From Flavobacteriaceae bacterium S0862 (GTDB lineage: Bacteria; Bacteroidota; Bacteroidia; Flavobacteriales; Flavobacteriaceae): 64,000 nucleotides of DNA. The translations under genes and the position numbers were made by a program. The notes under the pieces were generated by a model. The model saw only the letters and a list, made by a program, of their open reading frames with translations, was not told the DNA's origin and did not search any database. The DNA lies in assembly GCA_023015825.1 (NCBI GenBank), contig JALKAW010000004.1:1-64000 (forward strand), given 5' to 3'. How positions within the stretch are numbered: position 1 is the first letter of the stretch; every line of letters begins with the position of its first letter. This document shows, piece after piece, positions 29,092 through 39,289 of this stretch.

Positions 29092-29592
29092 TTACAAAAG
29101 CTGCTTGGTAATTTCATAAAGTGCAATATTTGCAGCTTGAACAACATTCATACTGCTATTTTGCCCAAACATATCGATATGGATTACAACATCTGAAAGC
29201 TTTAGTATATCGTCTGAAACACCAAAGTTTTCATCACCAATCACTAATGCAATTGGTTGGTTTTTAGGATTTTTAAATTCATGAATTGGTTTGCTATGAC
29301 TTGTAATTTCTAAAGAAATGATATGATAGTTTTTGGATGTGAGCTTTGTAACAACGTCTAAAGCAGAAGTTTCTACTTTATAGTTCACTGCCTTTTCCGT
29401 AGCCCTAGAGGTTTTTGTCATTTTACGACCTAATGGAATATGTTTACCGCAAAAAATTAGTTCACTAACACCAAAAGCATCAGCAATTCTAAATAAACTT
29501 CCAATATTTGGTGCATTGGTAATGTTATCACAAATTAGTGTGATTGGAAACTGTCGTTTAGTAAAATTAGTATTGTAGTGATTAAGCTGCAT
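29092..29592 (-). CDS. TrmH/SpoU-family RNA methyltransferase
   Basis: 166 residues from the ATG at 29592 (MQLNHYNTNFTKRQFPI), which follows the stop of a small upstream gene by two bases; a TTG at 29607 is possible but overlaps that gene. The SPOUT trefoil-knot motifs are visible: NITNAPNIGSLFRIADAFGV (motif 1), ALVIGDENFGV (motif 2) and NSSMNVVQAANIALYE (motif 3). These enzymes 2'-O-methylate ribose in tRNA or rRNA. No substrate-binding N-terminal domain is present, so target choice is unclear. Confidence 0.9.
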   Translation of the reverse strand: MQLNHYNTNFTKRQFPITLICDNITNAPNIGSLFRIADAFGVSELIFCGKHIPLGRKMTKTSRATEKAVNYKVETSALDVVTKLTSKNYHIISLEITSHSKPIHEFKNPKNQPIALVIGDENFGVSDDILKLSDVVIHIDMFGQNSSMNVVQAANIALYEITKQLL

Positions 29593-29594
29593 TC

Positions 29595-29765
29595 TTAAAT
29601 TTGGCAAATAAGTAAATACATAATATCAGGGTAGATATTGAAAAGTAGTATTAGTAAAAGGCCCATAAAACCCCTTATAATATTACTCCATTGAAATTCA
29701 TTACGATATTTTTGTTCGAACCAACCAGAAAAACTATCATATATAAATTCCATTAACACTCTCAT
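29595..29765 (-). CDS. 56-residue single-pass membrane protein
   Basis: ATG at 29765 overlaps the stop of the DUF4159 gene (TAATG) and its own TAA lies two bases before the TrmH-like ATG, so it fills the gap exactly. The protein reads MRVLMEFIYDSFSGWFEQKY, then RNEFQWSNIIRGF, then a hydrophobic segment MGLLLILLFNIYPDIMYLLI. A second in-frame ATG gives 52 residues. One membrane helix at the C-terminus is likely. I recognise no family. The perfect fit between two translationally coupled genes is the main evidence that it is real. Confidence 0.65.
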   Translation of the reverse strand: MRVLMEFIYDSFSGWFEQKYRNEFQWSNIIRGFMGLLLILLFNIYPDIMYLLICQI

Positions 29766-30412
29766 TAATTTTCAAAAGCATACTTTATAATATTCGCTCC
29801 CATTTTTAGTGCTTTTTCTCTAACATCTTCTGGGTCGTTGTGTATTTCTGGGTCTTCCCATCCATCACCTAAGTCACTTTCAAACGTAAAAAGCAATACC
29901 AAACGTGACTCATAAAATATACCTAAAGCTTGTGGACGCTTACCATCATGTTCATGGATTTTTGGTAAACCCTGTGGAAAGTCATACGCTATATTAAATA
30001 GCTTGTGATTTGCAGGAATCTCCACCAAATCGGTATTTGGGAATACTTTTTTAAGTTCTTTGACAATATAGGGTTGCATGCCGTAATTATCGTCGATATG
30101 TAAAAACCCTCCAGAAGTAAGGTAGTCCCTTAAGTTTCGAGCGTCATCATCATTAAAAAACACATTACCATGACCAGTCATGTGTAAAAATGGAAATTGA
30201 AATATATCTACACTATTGGCTTCAACAGTTTGAGGCTTAGATTTTATCTTGGTATTAATATTCTCGTTACAAAATCCTATTAGATTAGGTAAAGCGGTTG
30301 GATTACTATACCAATCGCCACCACCTCGATATTTTAATATAGCTACTTCTTGAGCAAATACTCCAAAAGAGAAAAAGCTAAAGGTAAAAACTAAAAAGAA
30401 TTTTTGTTTCAT
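29765..30412 (-). CDS. Exported DUF4159-domain protein
   Basis: 215 residues from the ATG at 30412 (MKQKFFLVFTFSFFSFGVFA is the signal peptide); longer starts would run into rsmE. One base separates this ATG from the rsmE stop. The DUF4159 pattern is visible: an N-terminal RGGGDWYSNPTALPNLI, then FLHMTGHGNVFF and LRDYLTSGGFLHIDDNYGM, resembling a glutamine-amidotransferase-like fold, and GDGWEDPE later. Function of the domain is not established. In many flavobacteria it neighbours rsmE. Periplasmic or outer-membrane-facing after cleavage. Confidence 0.85.
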   Translation of the reverse strand: MKQKFFLVFTFSFFSFGVFAQEVAILKYRGGGDWYSNPTALPNLIGFCNENINTKIKSKPQTVEANSVDIFQFPFLHMTGHGNVFFNDDDARNLRDYLTSGGFLHIDDNYGMQPYIVKELKKVFPNTDLVEIPANHKLFNIAYDFPQGLPKIHEHDGKRPQALGIFYESRLVLLFTFESDLGDGWEDPEIHNDPEDVREKALKMGANIIKYAFEN

Positions 30413-30413
30413 G

Positions 30414-31118
30414 TTATTCATTGACAAAAGCGACACTATGACAAGCAACTATTGCTGCAGTTTCTGTTCGTAATCTGGTTTCTCCCAAAGTTACAGGAAT
30501 AAATTGATGCTCCAAAGCCATTGCAATTTCTTTAACACTAAAATCGCCTTCTGGTCCAATTAAAATGGTCACATCTGCATTTGGTGTTAGCTGACTTTTT
30601 AACGATTGTTTTTTAGTCTCTTCACAATGCGCAATAAACAATTGCCCTTGGTGTTGTTCATTTATAAAATCTGTAAAAGGGATAGCATCATTCAATTTAG
30701 GTAAATAATAGTGTAATGATTGTTTCATAGCAGATTGCAATATCTTTTCGAAACGCTCTGGTTTAATAACTTTACGTTCGCTATGGTCACAAATAATTGG
30801 AGTGATGCTATCGACACCTATTTCGGTAGCTTTTTCAAGAAACCATTCGTAGCGGTCGTTCATTTTTGTTGGAGCTACTGCTAAATGTACTTTATATGGT
30901 TTTAATTCTTTATAGGTCTTTGAAACAATAGTTACCATGCAATTTTTTAAATCGGCCATTTCAATTTCCGCTTCAAATAGCCAACCATTACCATTAGTGA
31001 TGTAAAGTGTATCTCCAGTTTTTTTACGTAACACTTTAGCAATATGCCTACTTTCATCCTTTGGGAAAGTGAATTGTGTTGTGTTTTCGTTTATTTTTGG
31101 ATTGTAGAATAGTTGCAT
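30414..31118 (-). CDS. rsmE: 16S rRNA (uracil-1498-N3)-methyltransferase RsmE
   Basis: 234 residues. The N-terminal PUA-like part contains the ESRHIAKVLRKKTGD motif, and the SPOUT part carries WFLEKATEIGVDSITPI, CEETKKQ, then ILIGPEGDFSVKEIAMA and LGETRLRTETAAIVA, all standard for RsmE. It methylates U1498 of 16S rRNA using SAM. Length matches the family. First of the tightly packed genes rsmE, DUF4159, small membrane protein, TrmH-like and onward. Confidence 0.95.
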   Translation of the reverse strand: MQLFYNPKINENTTQFTFPKDESRHIAKVLRKKTGDTLYITNGNGWLFEAEIEMADLKNCMVTIVSKTYKELKPYKVHLAVAPTKMNDRYEWFLEKATEIGVDSITPIICDHSERKVIKPERFEKILQSAMKQSLHYYLPKLNDAIPFTDFINEQHQGQLFIAHCEETKKQSLKSQLTPNADVTILIGPEGDFSVKEIAMALEHQFIPVTLGETRLRTETAAIVACHSVAFVNE

Positions 31119-31136
31119 TTATTGATAATCTAGGAA

Positions 31137-31418
31137 TTACAATTTTTTTTTTTTTGGAAACCATAGCCACATTCCTATAACTCCAATAAAAATAATTAAA
31201 AATGTGATATTACTTTTTTTTGACTTTTCAAGATTAGATAACCTAATTTTTCTAAGTATCAAAGTTAGCACAAGTATGTGTAATATAAAAAGAACAATTC
31301 TCTTGTCAAAAATGTTGTAATCAAACTTAACTATTTCAATTTCAAAAAAAAAGCATGCGATTATTTAACCTAATTCAAGAAAAGTAAGAGCAACTAAAAA
31401 AGCCTTTAATCTATCCAT
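31137..31418 (-). pseudogene. Small two-helix membrane protein gene broken by one in-frame stop
   Basis: Three bases after the tsaD stop an ATG at 31418 opens MDRLKAFLVALTFLELG, then TAA, and the same frame continues open as IIACFFFEIEIVKFDYNIFD, then two hydrophobic segments (IVLFILHILVLTLI and ITFLIIFIGVIGMWLWF) ending KKKK and TAA at 31137. Removing the single TAA gives a plausible 93-residue membrane protein. A homopolymer-related sequencing or assembly error would not explain a substitution-type stop, but cannot be excluded. Homologue unknown to me. Apart from this the 300-base gap between tsaD and rsmE is empty. Confidence 0.55.
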
Positions 31419-31421
31419 AAG

Positions 31422-32444
31422 TTATATTTTCAACCTCGCTGAAGCAGTAATATCTTGTTCTGCAAAATCTTCTTCCAGATATTTTAAATACCCAACGATA
31501 GCTATCATAGCAGCATTATCTGTAGTGAATTCAAACTTTGGTACATAGGTTTTCCAGCCAAATTTTTGTTCACCATCTTTCAATGCTTTTCTAATCCCAG
31601 AGTTCGCAGATACTCCACCACCAATAGCTATTTGATTAATTCCAGTTTGTTTTGTAGCTACCTTTAATTTGTCAATTAAAATACCAATAATCGTGTATTG
31701 TATAGAAGCACAAATATCATTTAGGTTCTCCTTTATAAAATCTGGATTCTTCATTGATTCACGTTGAATAAAATAGAGTATCGCAGTTTTTAATCCAGAA
31801 AAGCTAAAATCTAAACCATCTACTTTAGGTTTTGTAAACTTAAAGGCTTTTGGATTACCTAGTTGTGCACGTTTATCTATTTCTGGTCCAGCAGGATACC
31901 CTAATCCTAATATCTTACCACTTTTGTCGTATGCTTCACCAACAGCATCATCAATGGTTTCTCCAATAACGTCCATGTCAAAATAATTATTCACTTTTAC
32001 TATTTGGGTGTGTCCTCCAGAAATAGTCATTGCTAAAAAAGGAAATTCTGGTTTTTCAAATCCATCTTCGTCAATAAAATGCGCCAAAATATGTGCTTGC
32101 ATGTGGTTAACATCAATTAGCGGAATATTTAATCCATACGCAAACGATTTTGCAAAAGAGGTCCCAACCAGTAAAGAGCCCATTAATCCAGGACCTCTTG
32201 TAAACGCAATAGCATTAAGTTGTTCTTTTGTAATTCCAGCTTTTTCAAGAGCTTGATGTACTACAGGAACGATGTTTTGTTGGTGAGCTCTAGAAGCTAA
32301 CTCAGGTACTACACCACCATATTCTTCATGAATTTTTTGGTTGGCAACAACATTGCTTAAAATGCTTCCGTTGTGTATAACAGAAGCAGCAGTATCGTCG
32401 CATGATGACTCTATTCCTAATATGTAAATATTTTGTGATGTCAT
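31422..32444 (-). CDS. tsaD: tRNA N6-adenosine threonylcarbamoyltransferase TsaD
   Basis: 340 residues, the usual length. It starts ILGIESSCDDTAASVIHNG and has the metal-binding HMQAH (about 112) and later ISGGHTQ and GGVSANSGIR motifs. It transfers the threonylcarbamoyl group made by TsaC to adenosine 37 of ANN-decoding tRNAs with TsaB and TsaE. It is divergent from tamB, an arrangement common in flavobacteria, and is the first gene of a minus-strand run. Confidence 0.96.
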   Translation of the reverse strand: MTSQNIYILGIESSCDDTAASVIHNGSILSNVVANQKIHEEYGGVVPELASRAHQQNIVPVVHQALEKAGITKEQLNAIAFTRGPGLMGSLLVGTSFAKSFAYGLNIPLIDVNHMQAHILAHFIDEDGFEKPEFPFLAMTISGGHTQIVKVNNYFDMDVIGETIDDAVGEAYDKSGKILGLGYPAGPEIDKRAQLGNPKAFKFTKPKVDGLDFSFSGLKTAILYFIQRESMKNPDFIKENLNDICASIQYTIIGILIDKLKVATKQTGINQIAIGGGVSANSGIRKALKDGEQKFGWKTYVPKFEFTTDNAAMIAIVGYLKYLEEDFAEQDITASARLKI

Positions 32445-32633
32445 TAAGAAGTTTTAGGCATAATAATTGCTTATTTTGTAATAAAATAAACGTCTGTATT
32501 TTTTTGTTTTAACGTATATACAAATAAATAAAAAAATAAAGAGCTAATAGTTAAAAATAGCCTTAAAAATTGATAAGTTTAAAGCTAGTTTTAAATTAGG
32601 GTTTAGAATCAAAATTCATAACTTTACTACAAC
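32445..32633. promoter_or_regulatory. Divergent intergenic region between tsaD and tamB
   Basis: About 190 bases of AT-rich DNA must contain both promoters. I see no exact TAnnTTTG element and no inverted repeat that would suggest an operator. Confidence 0.35.
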
Positions 32634-32678
32634 ATTAAAAAGGCACTTAAAATAACGTTAAAAATTATAGCAATCTTT

Positions 32679-35600
32679 TTGCTATTGTTCATCATTTTGG
32701 TGCTATTACTATCTATTCCTGCTGTTCAAACTCGTTTGGGTAAGTATGCTACAAGCAGAATTAACGAAGATTTTGGTACGAATATCAATATTGAGAAAGT
32801 TGGGTTGCAATTTAACGGCGATGTCGAATTGCTAAATATTTATATCGAAGATTACAAAAAAGATACTCTTATAAGTATTAATGAGCTTAACACTTCTATT
32901 TTAAGTGTTAGAAAAATGATTTACGATAATAAACTAACTTTTGGTGATGTAGATATTGAAGGCATGCTTTTCAATCTTAAAACGTATAAAGACGAAACAG
33001 ATACTAATCTTGATGTTTTTGTAGAAAAGTTTGCTGAAGATAACCCAAGCCAAGAAAAAAGTGATTTTCTACTATCTTCTAGTGATATAACAATTTTAGA
33101 TAGTGAATTTAGGTTAGTAGATGAAAACAAAGAAGATAGTGAGATATTCACATTTAATAATTTAAATATCAACGCAACTGACTTCTTGATTTTGGGGCCA
33201 GATGTTAGCGCAAGAATCAATAAGCTTGGTTTTATTGATAATAGAGGACTTGAAGTAACCAACATGACAACTAATTTTGGTTATACATTAACAGGAATGA
33301 CCTTTGATTTCCTCCAAATAAAAACACCTAATTCTACTTTAAAAGGCGACTTAAAATTCGATTACAAAAGAGAAGATTTGCAATATTTTGTAGATAATGT
33401 AAAACTTACTGCCTCTTTTGAAGACTCCGATATTACGTTAAGCGACTTAAATATTTTTTATGATGAATTTGGAAGTAATCAAAAAGCAAACCTTAATGTA
33501 AATTTATTCGGTACGTTAAATAACCTTACAGCAAGTAATATAGAACTACGTAATTCTAGAAATACTATAGTAGATGGAAATATGGTTATTAAAAATGCTT
33601 TCGATAACAAGGAAGATACTTTTATAATGGACGCTAATTTCAATAGGCTTACAACAAGTAATAATGATCTTGCCAGAATGCTTCCAAATGTTTTGGGAAC
33701 TTCTATACCAACAATTGTAGATAGTTTGGGCGTATTCACCATTAAAGGAAAAACAAATCTTACAACAAAAAATCTAAAAACAGATATTGTATTAACCTCA
33801 AATCTTGGGAAATTAACTGCAAATCTCGACATTAATGATATTAATGCTAAAGATGCTGCCACTTATACAGGAAATGTTGTCATGGATAATTTTGATGTAG
33901 GTACTTTAGTGGGAGACTCAAATGTTGGCAATATATCTGCTAATTTAGATATTAATGGTACAGGTTTTACTGCTGAAAGCGTGAATTCGCAAGTAAAAGG
34001 AGACGTATTTAATATTGTGTATAACGATTATGAATATGAGAGGATCAAGGTAGTTGGAAATATTAAAAACAAAATATTTGATGGTAACCTGTTTGTTAAT
34101 GACCAAAATTTAATTTTGACGTTTAATGGTTTAGTGGATTTTTCTGAAAAAGAAAAAAAATATGATTTTAACGCCAATGTAGAACATGCCAATTTAAAAG
34201 CTCTCAATTTTATTGACAACGATAGTATTTCGGTTTTTAAGAGTGATGTTAGCATGAACATGAATGGTAGTAATTATGATGATGCTTATGGTAGTATAAG
34301 ATTTGAAAATACACTCTATAAAAATCAAAACGATGAATATTATTTTAAAGATTTTGCCATTTCTTCAAGGTTTGAAGAAGATGTAAGGTTTTTAGAAGTC
34401 AATTCCCCAGATATCGTAAAAGGCAGTCTTAGCGGTAAATTTGTCTTTAGAGATATATACAAGCTTTTAGAGAACTCGCTTGGAAATATTTACACAAATT
34501 TTAAGCCTCACGATATAGCTTCAAGCCAGTTTATTAATTTCAAATTTAATATCTATAATAAAATTGCTGAAGTGTTTTATCCAGATTTGGAGTTAGGAAG
34601 CAATACTTATTTTGAAGGTAGAGTAGAAAGTGATGCTAAGAAATTTAAATTGGAGTTCAATTCACCGCAAATAAAATTACGTGATTATTTTGCTAATAGA
34701 ATTCATTTAGAATTAGATAATAAAAACCCACTGTACAACACATTTATTGAAATAGATAGTATGTCATCAAAGTTTTATGATGTATCAAAATTTAGCTTAA
34801 TTAATGTTACAAAAAACGACACCTTGTTTGTTAAAACTGAATTCAAGGGAGGAAAAGGCAATACCGACGATTTTGATATGAATGTTTTCTATACCATTAA
34901 CGAAGAAAACAACTCTGTGTTAGGTTTTAGAAAATCTGCTATTGTTTTTAAGGATAACGATTGGTTTTTAAATGAAGACAAAGATAACATCGATAAAAAT
35001 AAAATAGAATTTGATAGGCAGTTTAAAAATATTAACATCAGAAGCTTACGAATGAGCCATGAAGAAGAAGTTATCAATCTTTATGGTATTATAAAAGGTA
35101 CCACAAATAAAAACATAAACTTAGATTTTAAAGATGTAGAACTTGCCAAAATAACTCCTAGAATAGATAGTTTGAGATTAGCTGGAAATGTAAATGGTAG
35201 GCTAGAAATTAAACAAAATCAAGGTGTTTATATTCCTGAATCAAATGTTGCTATTGATAACTTTAAAGTAAACGATTTTAACCTGGGTTCATTTAATGCA
35301 GATATAAAGGGTAATCGTTCATTAACCAATTATTCAGTTAATGTTAGTTTAAAAGAAGACGATACCGAATCGCTGGCTATAAGAGGGGTTTTGGATTTTA
35401 CAGGCACTAATTCGACCATAAATTTAAATGTTGCTTTTAATGAGTTTATTCTTAACCCACTAAATCCATTTGGTGAAGGCGTTATTACCGATATTCGTGG
35501 AGAAGTATCTGGTAATGCTAGGGTTTCTGGCTTATTAAGTAGGCCACAAATAACTGGTGAGTTGAACTTGGATAGTGGAGGACTTAGAATTCCATACCTA

Positions 35601-37097
35601 AATGTCGATTATTCCTTTGGAGATGAAACAAAAATCGCACTGCGTGAACAAAGTTTTATATTTAATAATGCAAGGTTAACAGATTCTGAATTTTTCTCAA
35701 GAGCAACTTTGAGTGGTAATATTGACCATGTAAATTTTTCCAACTGGCAGCTAAGCTTAGACATTGACTCAGACAGATTATTAGTTCTAAACACAAGTGA
35801 TACAGAAGATGCATTATATTATGGTAGAGCTTTTGTAAATGGTGATATTGGGATTGTAGGTCCTACTGATCAATTAGTAATTAATGCTAATGTATCATCT
35901 CAAGATGGAACAGTTTTTAAGATTCCATTGAATGATGCAGATTCCTTTGGAGAGAGTTCTTATATACATTTTATAACCAAAGAAGAAAAGGAATCTCAAA
36001 TAAGTGAAGAGCAAGCGCTTGCTGAGGTTATTAAAGGTTTGGAAATGAACTTTGTATTGGATATCACTGATAATGCCGAGATTGAAATTATCATGGACAA
36101 AAGTACAGGAAGCTCCATTAAAGGAGTAGGTATTGGGACTTTGTTAACTCGAATTACCACCAATGGTATTTTTGAAATGAATGGCGATTTTTTCATTACT
36201 GAAGGTACATATAACTACAATTATCAAGGTATTATAGAAAAAGAATTTAGAGTATTATATGGAGGTACTCTGGTTTGGGAAGGAGACCCTTTAAAAGCCC
36301 AAATAAATATTGAAGCAGTTTACGATAAAATTCAAGCAAATCCATCGGTATTGCTAGAAAACCCGATTAACACAAGTATTCCTGTTGAGGTCAAAATTCA
36401 TTTAACCGAGGAGTTGGAGCAGCCAAACATTGACTACGATTTAGCGTTTCCAACAGTAAGTTCTACCTTAGATTCTGAGCTGCAGTATCGTTTAAACGAT
36501 AGAGATAGTAAAGAGCTTCAGGTAATTTCTTTATTGCTAACAGGAGGTTTTAGAAGTGAATTAAATTTTGGTTCACAAGATGCTTTTGGGTTGGTTTCCG
36601 ATAGGGTGCAATCAATGCTAAATGAAATCCTATCTTCTGAGGATGGTAAACTTAATTTGGGTGTAGATTTTCAAATTGGTCAAAACACGCCAGATTTTGA
36701 AACTAGTAGTCGTGTAGGTGTTACATTGTCTACCAAATTAAGCGATAATATACTTATTAATGGCAAAGTTGGTGTGCCAATTGGAGGCGTAAGCGAAACC
36801 GTAATTGCTGGAGATTTTGAAGTAGAAATGTTGATTAATGAAGATAGAACATTATCACTAAAATTCTTCAATCGTGAAAACAGTATCAGGTATTTTGGTG
36901 AAAATATTGGTTATACACAAGGAATTGGGCTTTCTTATAATGTTGAGTTTGATAACCTAAAAGAATTGTTACAGAAAATATATAGTAAGAAAAACAAAGA
37001 AAAAAAGAAAGAAGAAATAACCACCGAAAACAACTCAACTTCATATATTAATATCAAGAAAAAAGACTCTTTAAACACGCGTCAATCCAATAATTAA
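32679..37097 (+). CDS. tamB: Translocation/assembly module protein TamB (DUF490)
   Basis: At least 1,472 residues. One N-terminal membrane helix (FIILVLLLSIPAVQTRLG) is followed by a very long beta-helical region of AsmA/TamB type, and the last 450 residues are the conserved TamB DUF490 domain (for example VTGGFRSELNFGSQ-type sequence near the end and GEVSGNARVSGLLSRPQITG at about 950). TamB spans the periplasm and carries phospholipid and/or outer-membrane protein traffic with a BamA-family partner. The marked start is a TTG, but the frame stays open upstream to 32622 without any ATG, and IKKALKITLKIIAIF directly before it looks like the true N-terminus. An ATT at 32634 is a candidate start. 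The C-terminal tail is lysine-rich. Confidence 0.92.
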   Translation: MLLFIILVLLLSIPAVQTRLGKYATSRINEDFGTNINIEKVGLQFNGDVELLNIYIEDYKKDTLISINELNTSILSVRKMIYDNKLTFGDVDIEGMLFNLKTYKDETDTNLDVFVEKFAEDNPSQEKSDFLLSSSDITILDSEFRLVDENKEDSEIFTFNNLNINATDFLILGPDVSARINKLGFIDNRGLEVTNMTTNFGYTLTGMTFDFLQIKTPNSTLKGDLKFDYKREDLQYFVDNVKLTASFEDSDITLSDLNIFYDEFGSNQKANLNVNLFGTLNNLTASNIELRNSRNTIVDGNMVIKNAFDNKEDTFIMDANFNRLTTSNNDLARMLPNVLGTSIPTIVDSLGVFTIKGKTNLTTKNLKTDIVLTSNLGKLTANLDINDINAKDAATYTGNVVMDNFDVGTLVGDSNVGNISANLDINGTGFTAESVNSQVKGDVFNIVYNDYEYERIKVVGNIKNKIFDGNLFVNDQNLILTFNGLVDFSEKEKKYDFNANVEHANLKALNFIDNDSISVFKSDVSMNMNGSNYDDAYGSIRFENTLYKNQNDEYYFKDFAISSRFEEDVRFLEVNSPDIVKGSLSGKFVFRDIYKLLENSLGNIYTNFKPHDIASSQFINFKFNIYNKIAEVFYPDLELGSNTYFEGRVESDAKKFKLEFNSPQIKLRDYFANRIHLELDNKNPLYNTFIEIDSMSSKFYDVSKFSLINVTKNDTLFVKTEFKGGKGNTDDFDMNVFYTINEENNSVLGFRKSAIVFKDNDWFLNEDKDNIDKNKIEFDRQFKNINIRSLRMSHEEEVINLYGIIKGTTNKNINLDFKDVELAKITPRIDSLRLAGNVNGRLEIKQNQGVYIPESNVAIDNFKVNDFNLGSFNADIKGNRSLTNYSVNVSLKEDDTESLAIRGVLDFTGTNSTINLNVAFNEFILNPLNPFGEGVITDIRGEVSGNARVSGLLSRPQITGELNLDSGGLRIPYLNVDYSFGDETKIALREQSFIFNNARLTDSEFFSRATLSGNIDHVNFSNWQLSLDIDSDRLLVLNTSDTEDALYYGRAFVNGDIGIVGPTDQLVINANVSSQDGTVFKIPLNDADSFGESSYIHFITKEEKESQISEEQALAEVIKGLEMNFVLDITDNAEIEIIMDKSTGSSIKGVGIGTLLTRITTNGIFEMNGDFFITEGTYNYNYQGIIEKEFRVLYGGTLVWEGDPLKAQINIEAVYDKIQANPSVLLENPINTSIPVEVKIHLTEELEQPNIDYDLAFPTVSSTLDSELQYRLNDRDSKELQVISLLLTGGFRSELNFGSQDAFGLVSDRVQSMLNEILSSEDGKLNLGVDFQIGQNTPDFETSSRVGVTLSTKLSDNILINGKVGVPIGGVSETVIAGDFEVEMLINEDRTLSLKFFNRENSIRYFGENIGYTQGIGLSYNVEFDNLKELLQKIYSKKNKEKKKEEITTENNSTSYINIKKKDSLNTRQSNN

Positions 37098-37219
37098 ATA
37101 ATCGTTTCTTTATCATTTTACAGCGAAAACGTTTGAGTTTTAATTTTAGTTAAAATATGATGAAACTTAGCTTTTTTCTTGTTTAAGTTTATTAGCTTTA
37201 CCTGTTCTAAGGTTTAAAA

Positions 37220-38206
37220 ATGACAGGAAAAATTAAAAAAATAGGAGTGATGACTTCAGGAGGAGATGCTCCAGGAATGAATGCTGCAATTAGAGCTGTG
37301 GTTAGGGCCTGCGCTTATCATAACATTCAATGTATTGGTATTTATAGAGGTTATGATGGTGTTATTGAAGGTGATTACAAATCTATGGATGCACGTAGTG
37401 TAAAAGGCATTATAAACAAAGGTGGAACGGTTTTAAAATCTGCACGTTCTGATGAGTTTAGAACTAAAGAAGGTCGAAAAAAGGCCTATGATAGCTTGAC
37501 GAAAGCTGGAGTTGATGCTTTAGTTACTATTGGAGGTGATGGGACATTCACAGGAGGGCTTATTTTTAATGAAGAATTTAATTTCCCAGTAATTGGAATA
37601 CCAGGAACAATAGATAATGACATTTTTGGTACAACCCATACACTTGGTTTCGATACAGCTCTAAATACTGTCGTAGAAGCTATTGATAAAATTAGAGATA
37701 CAGCAAGTTCTCATAACCGTCTGTTTTTTATTGAAGTTATGGGTCGCGATGCTGGACATATTGCGTTAAATGCAGGAGTTGGGGCAGGAGCGGAGGAAGT
37801 TTTAATTCCCGAAGAAGATTTAGGACTAGATAGATTATTAGAATCTCTAAATAGAAGCAAGCAATCTGGTAAATCATCTAGTATTGTAGTCGTTGCTGAA
37901 GGCGATAAAATAGGTAAAAACGTATTCGAATTAAAAGATTATGTCGATGAGCATATGTCATATTATGATGTTCGTGTATCTGTTTTGGGTCATATACAAA
38001 GAGGTGGAAGCCCTTCATGCTTTGATCGAGTATTGGCTAGTAGAATGGGTGTAAAAGCGGTTGAAAGTCTATTAGAGGGAAAGACCAATTTCATGGTTGG
38101 TCTCCTTAATAATAAAATGGAATTAACGCCTTTAGAAAAGGCAATTAAAGGAGAATCTAAAATAAATTTAGAATTATTACGTGTGTCAGAAATAATGACA
38201 ACATAA
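37220..38206 (+). CDS. pfkA: 6-phosphofructokinase, ATP-dependent
   Basis: 328 residues. The family motifs are clear: MTSGGDAPGMNAAIRA at the start, GGDGTFTGG (ATP site; about 108), PGTIDNDIFGTTHTLGFDTA (catalytic Asp in TIDND), EVMGRDAGHIAL and GHIQRGGSPSCFDR. It phosphorylates fructose 6-phosphate in the committed step of glycolysis. The gap gene starts 14 bases downstream, so the two glycolytic genes form an operon. Starts with ATG after a T-rich leader. Confidence 0.97.
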   Translation: MTGKIKKIGVMTSGGDAPGMNAAIRAVVRACAYHNIQCIGIYRGYDGVIEGDYKSMDARSVKGIINKGGTVLKSARSDEFRTKEGRKKAYDSLTKAGVDALVTIGGDGTFTGGLIFNEEFNFPVIGIPGTIDNDIFGTTHTLGFDTALNTVVEAIDKIRDTASSHNRLFFIEVMGRDAGHIALNAGVGAGAEEVLIPEEDLGLDRLLESLNRSKQSGKSSSIVVVAEGDKIGKNVFELKDYVDEHMSYYDVRVSVLGHIQRGGSPSCFDRVLASRMGVKAVESLLEGKTNFMVGLLNNKMELTPLEKAIKGESKINLELLRVSEIMTT

Positions 38207-38211
38207 ATTAG

Positions 38212-39222
<1,011 letters not shown>

Positions 39223-39237
39223 TTTTTATTAAAGTAT

Positions 39238-39273
39238 AAACTGCTAATCGTTATTTTTTAAAAGCAGTTTTTT
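39238..39273 (+). terminator. Terminator of the pfkA-gap operon
   Basis: The stem AAACTGCT pairs with AGCAGTTT around a 17-base AT-rich loop and ends in a T-run, 16 bases after the gap stop. Confidence 0.75.
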
Positions 39274-39289
39274 GCATTAAAAGTTTTTT

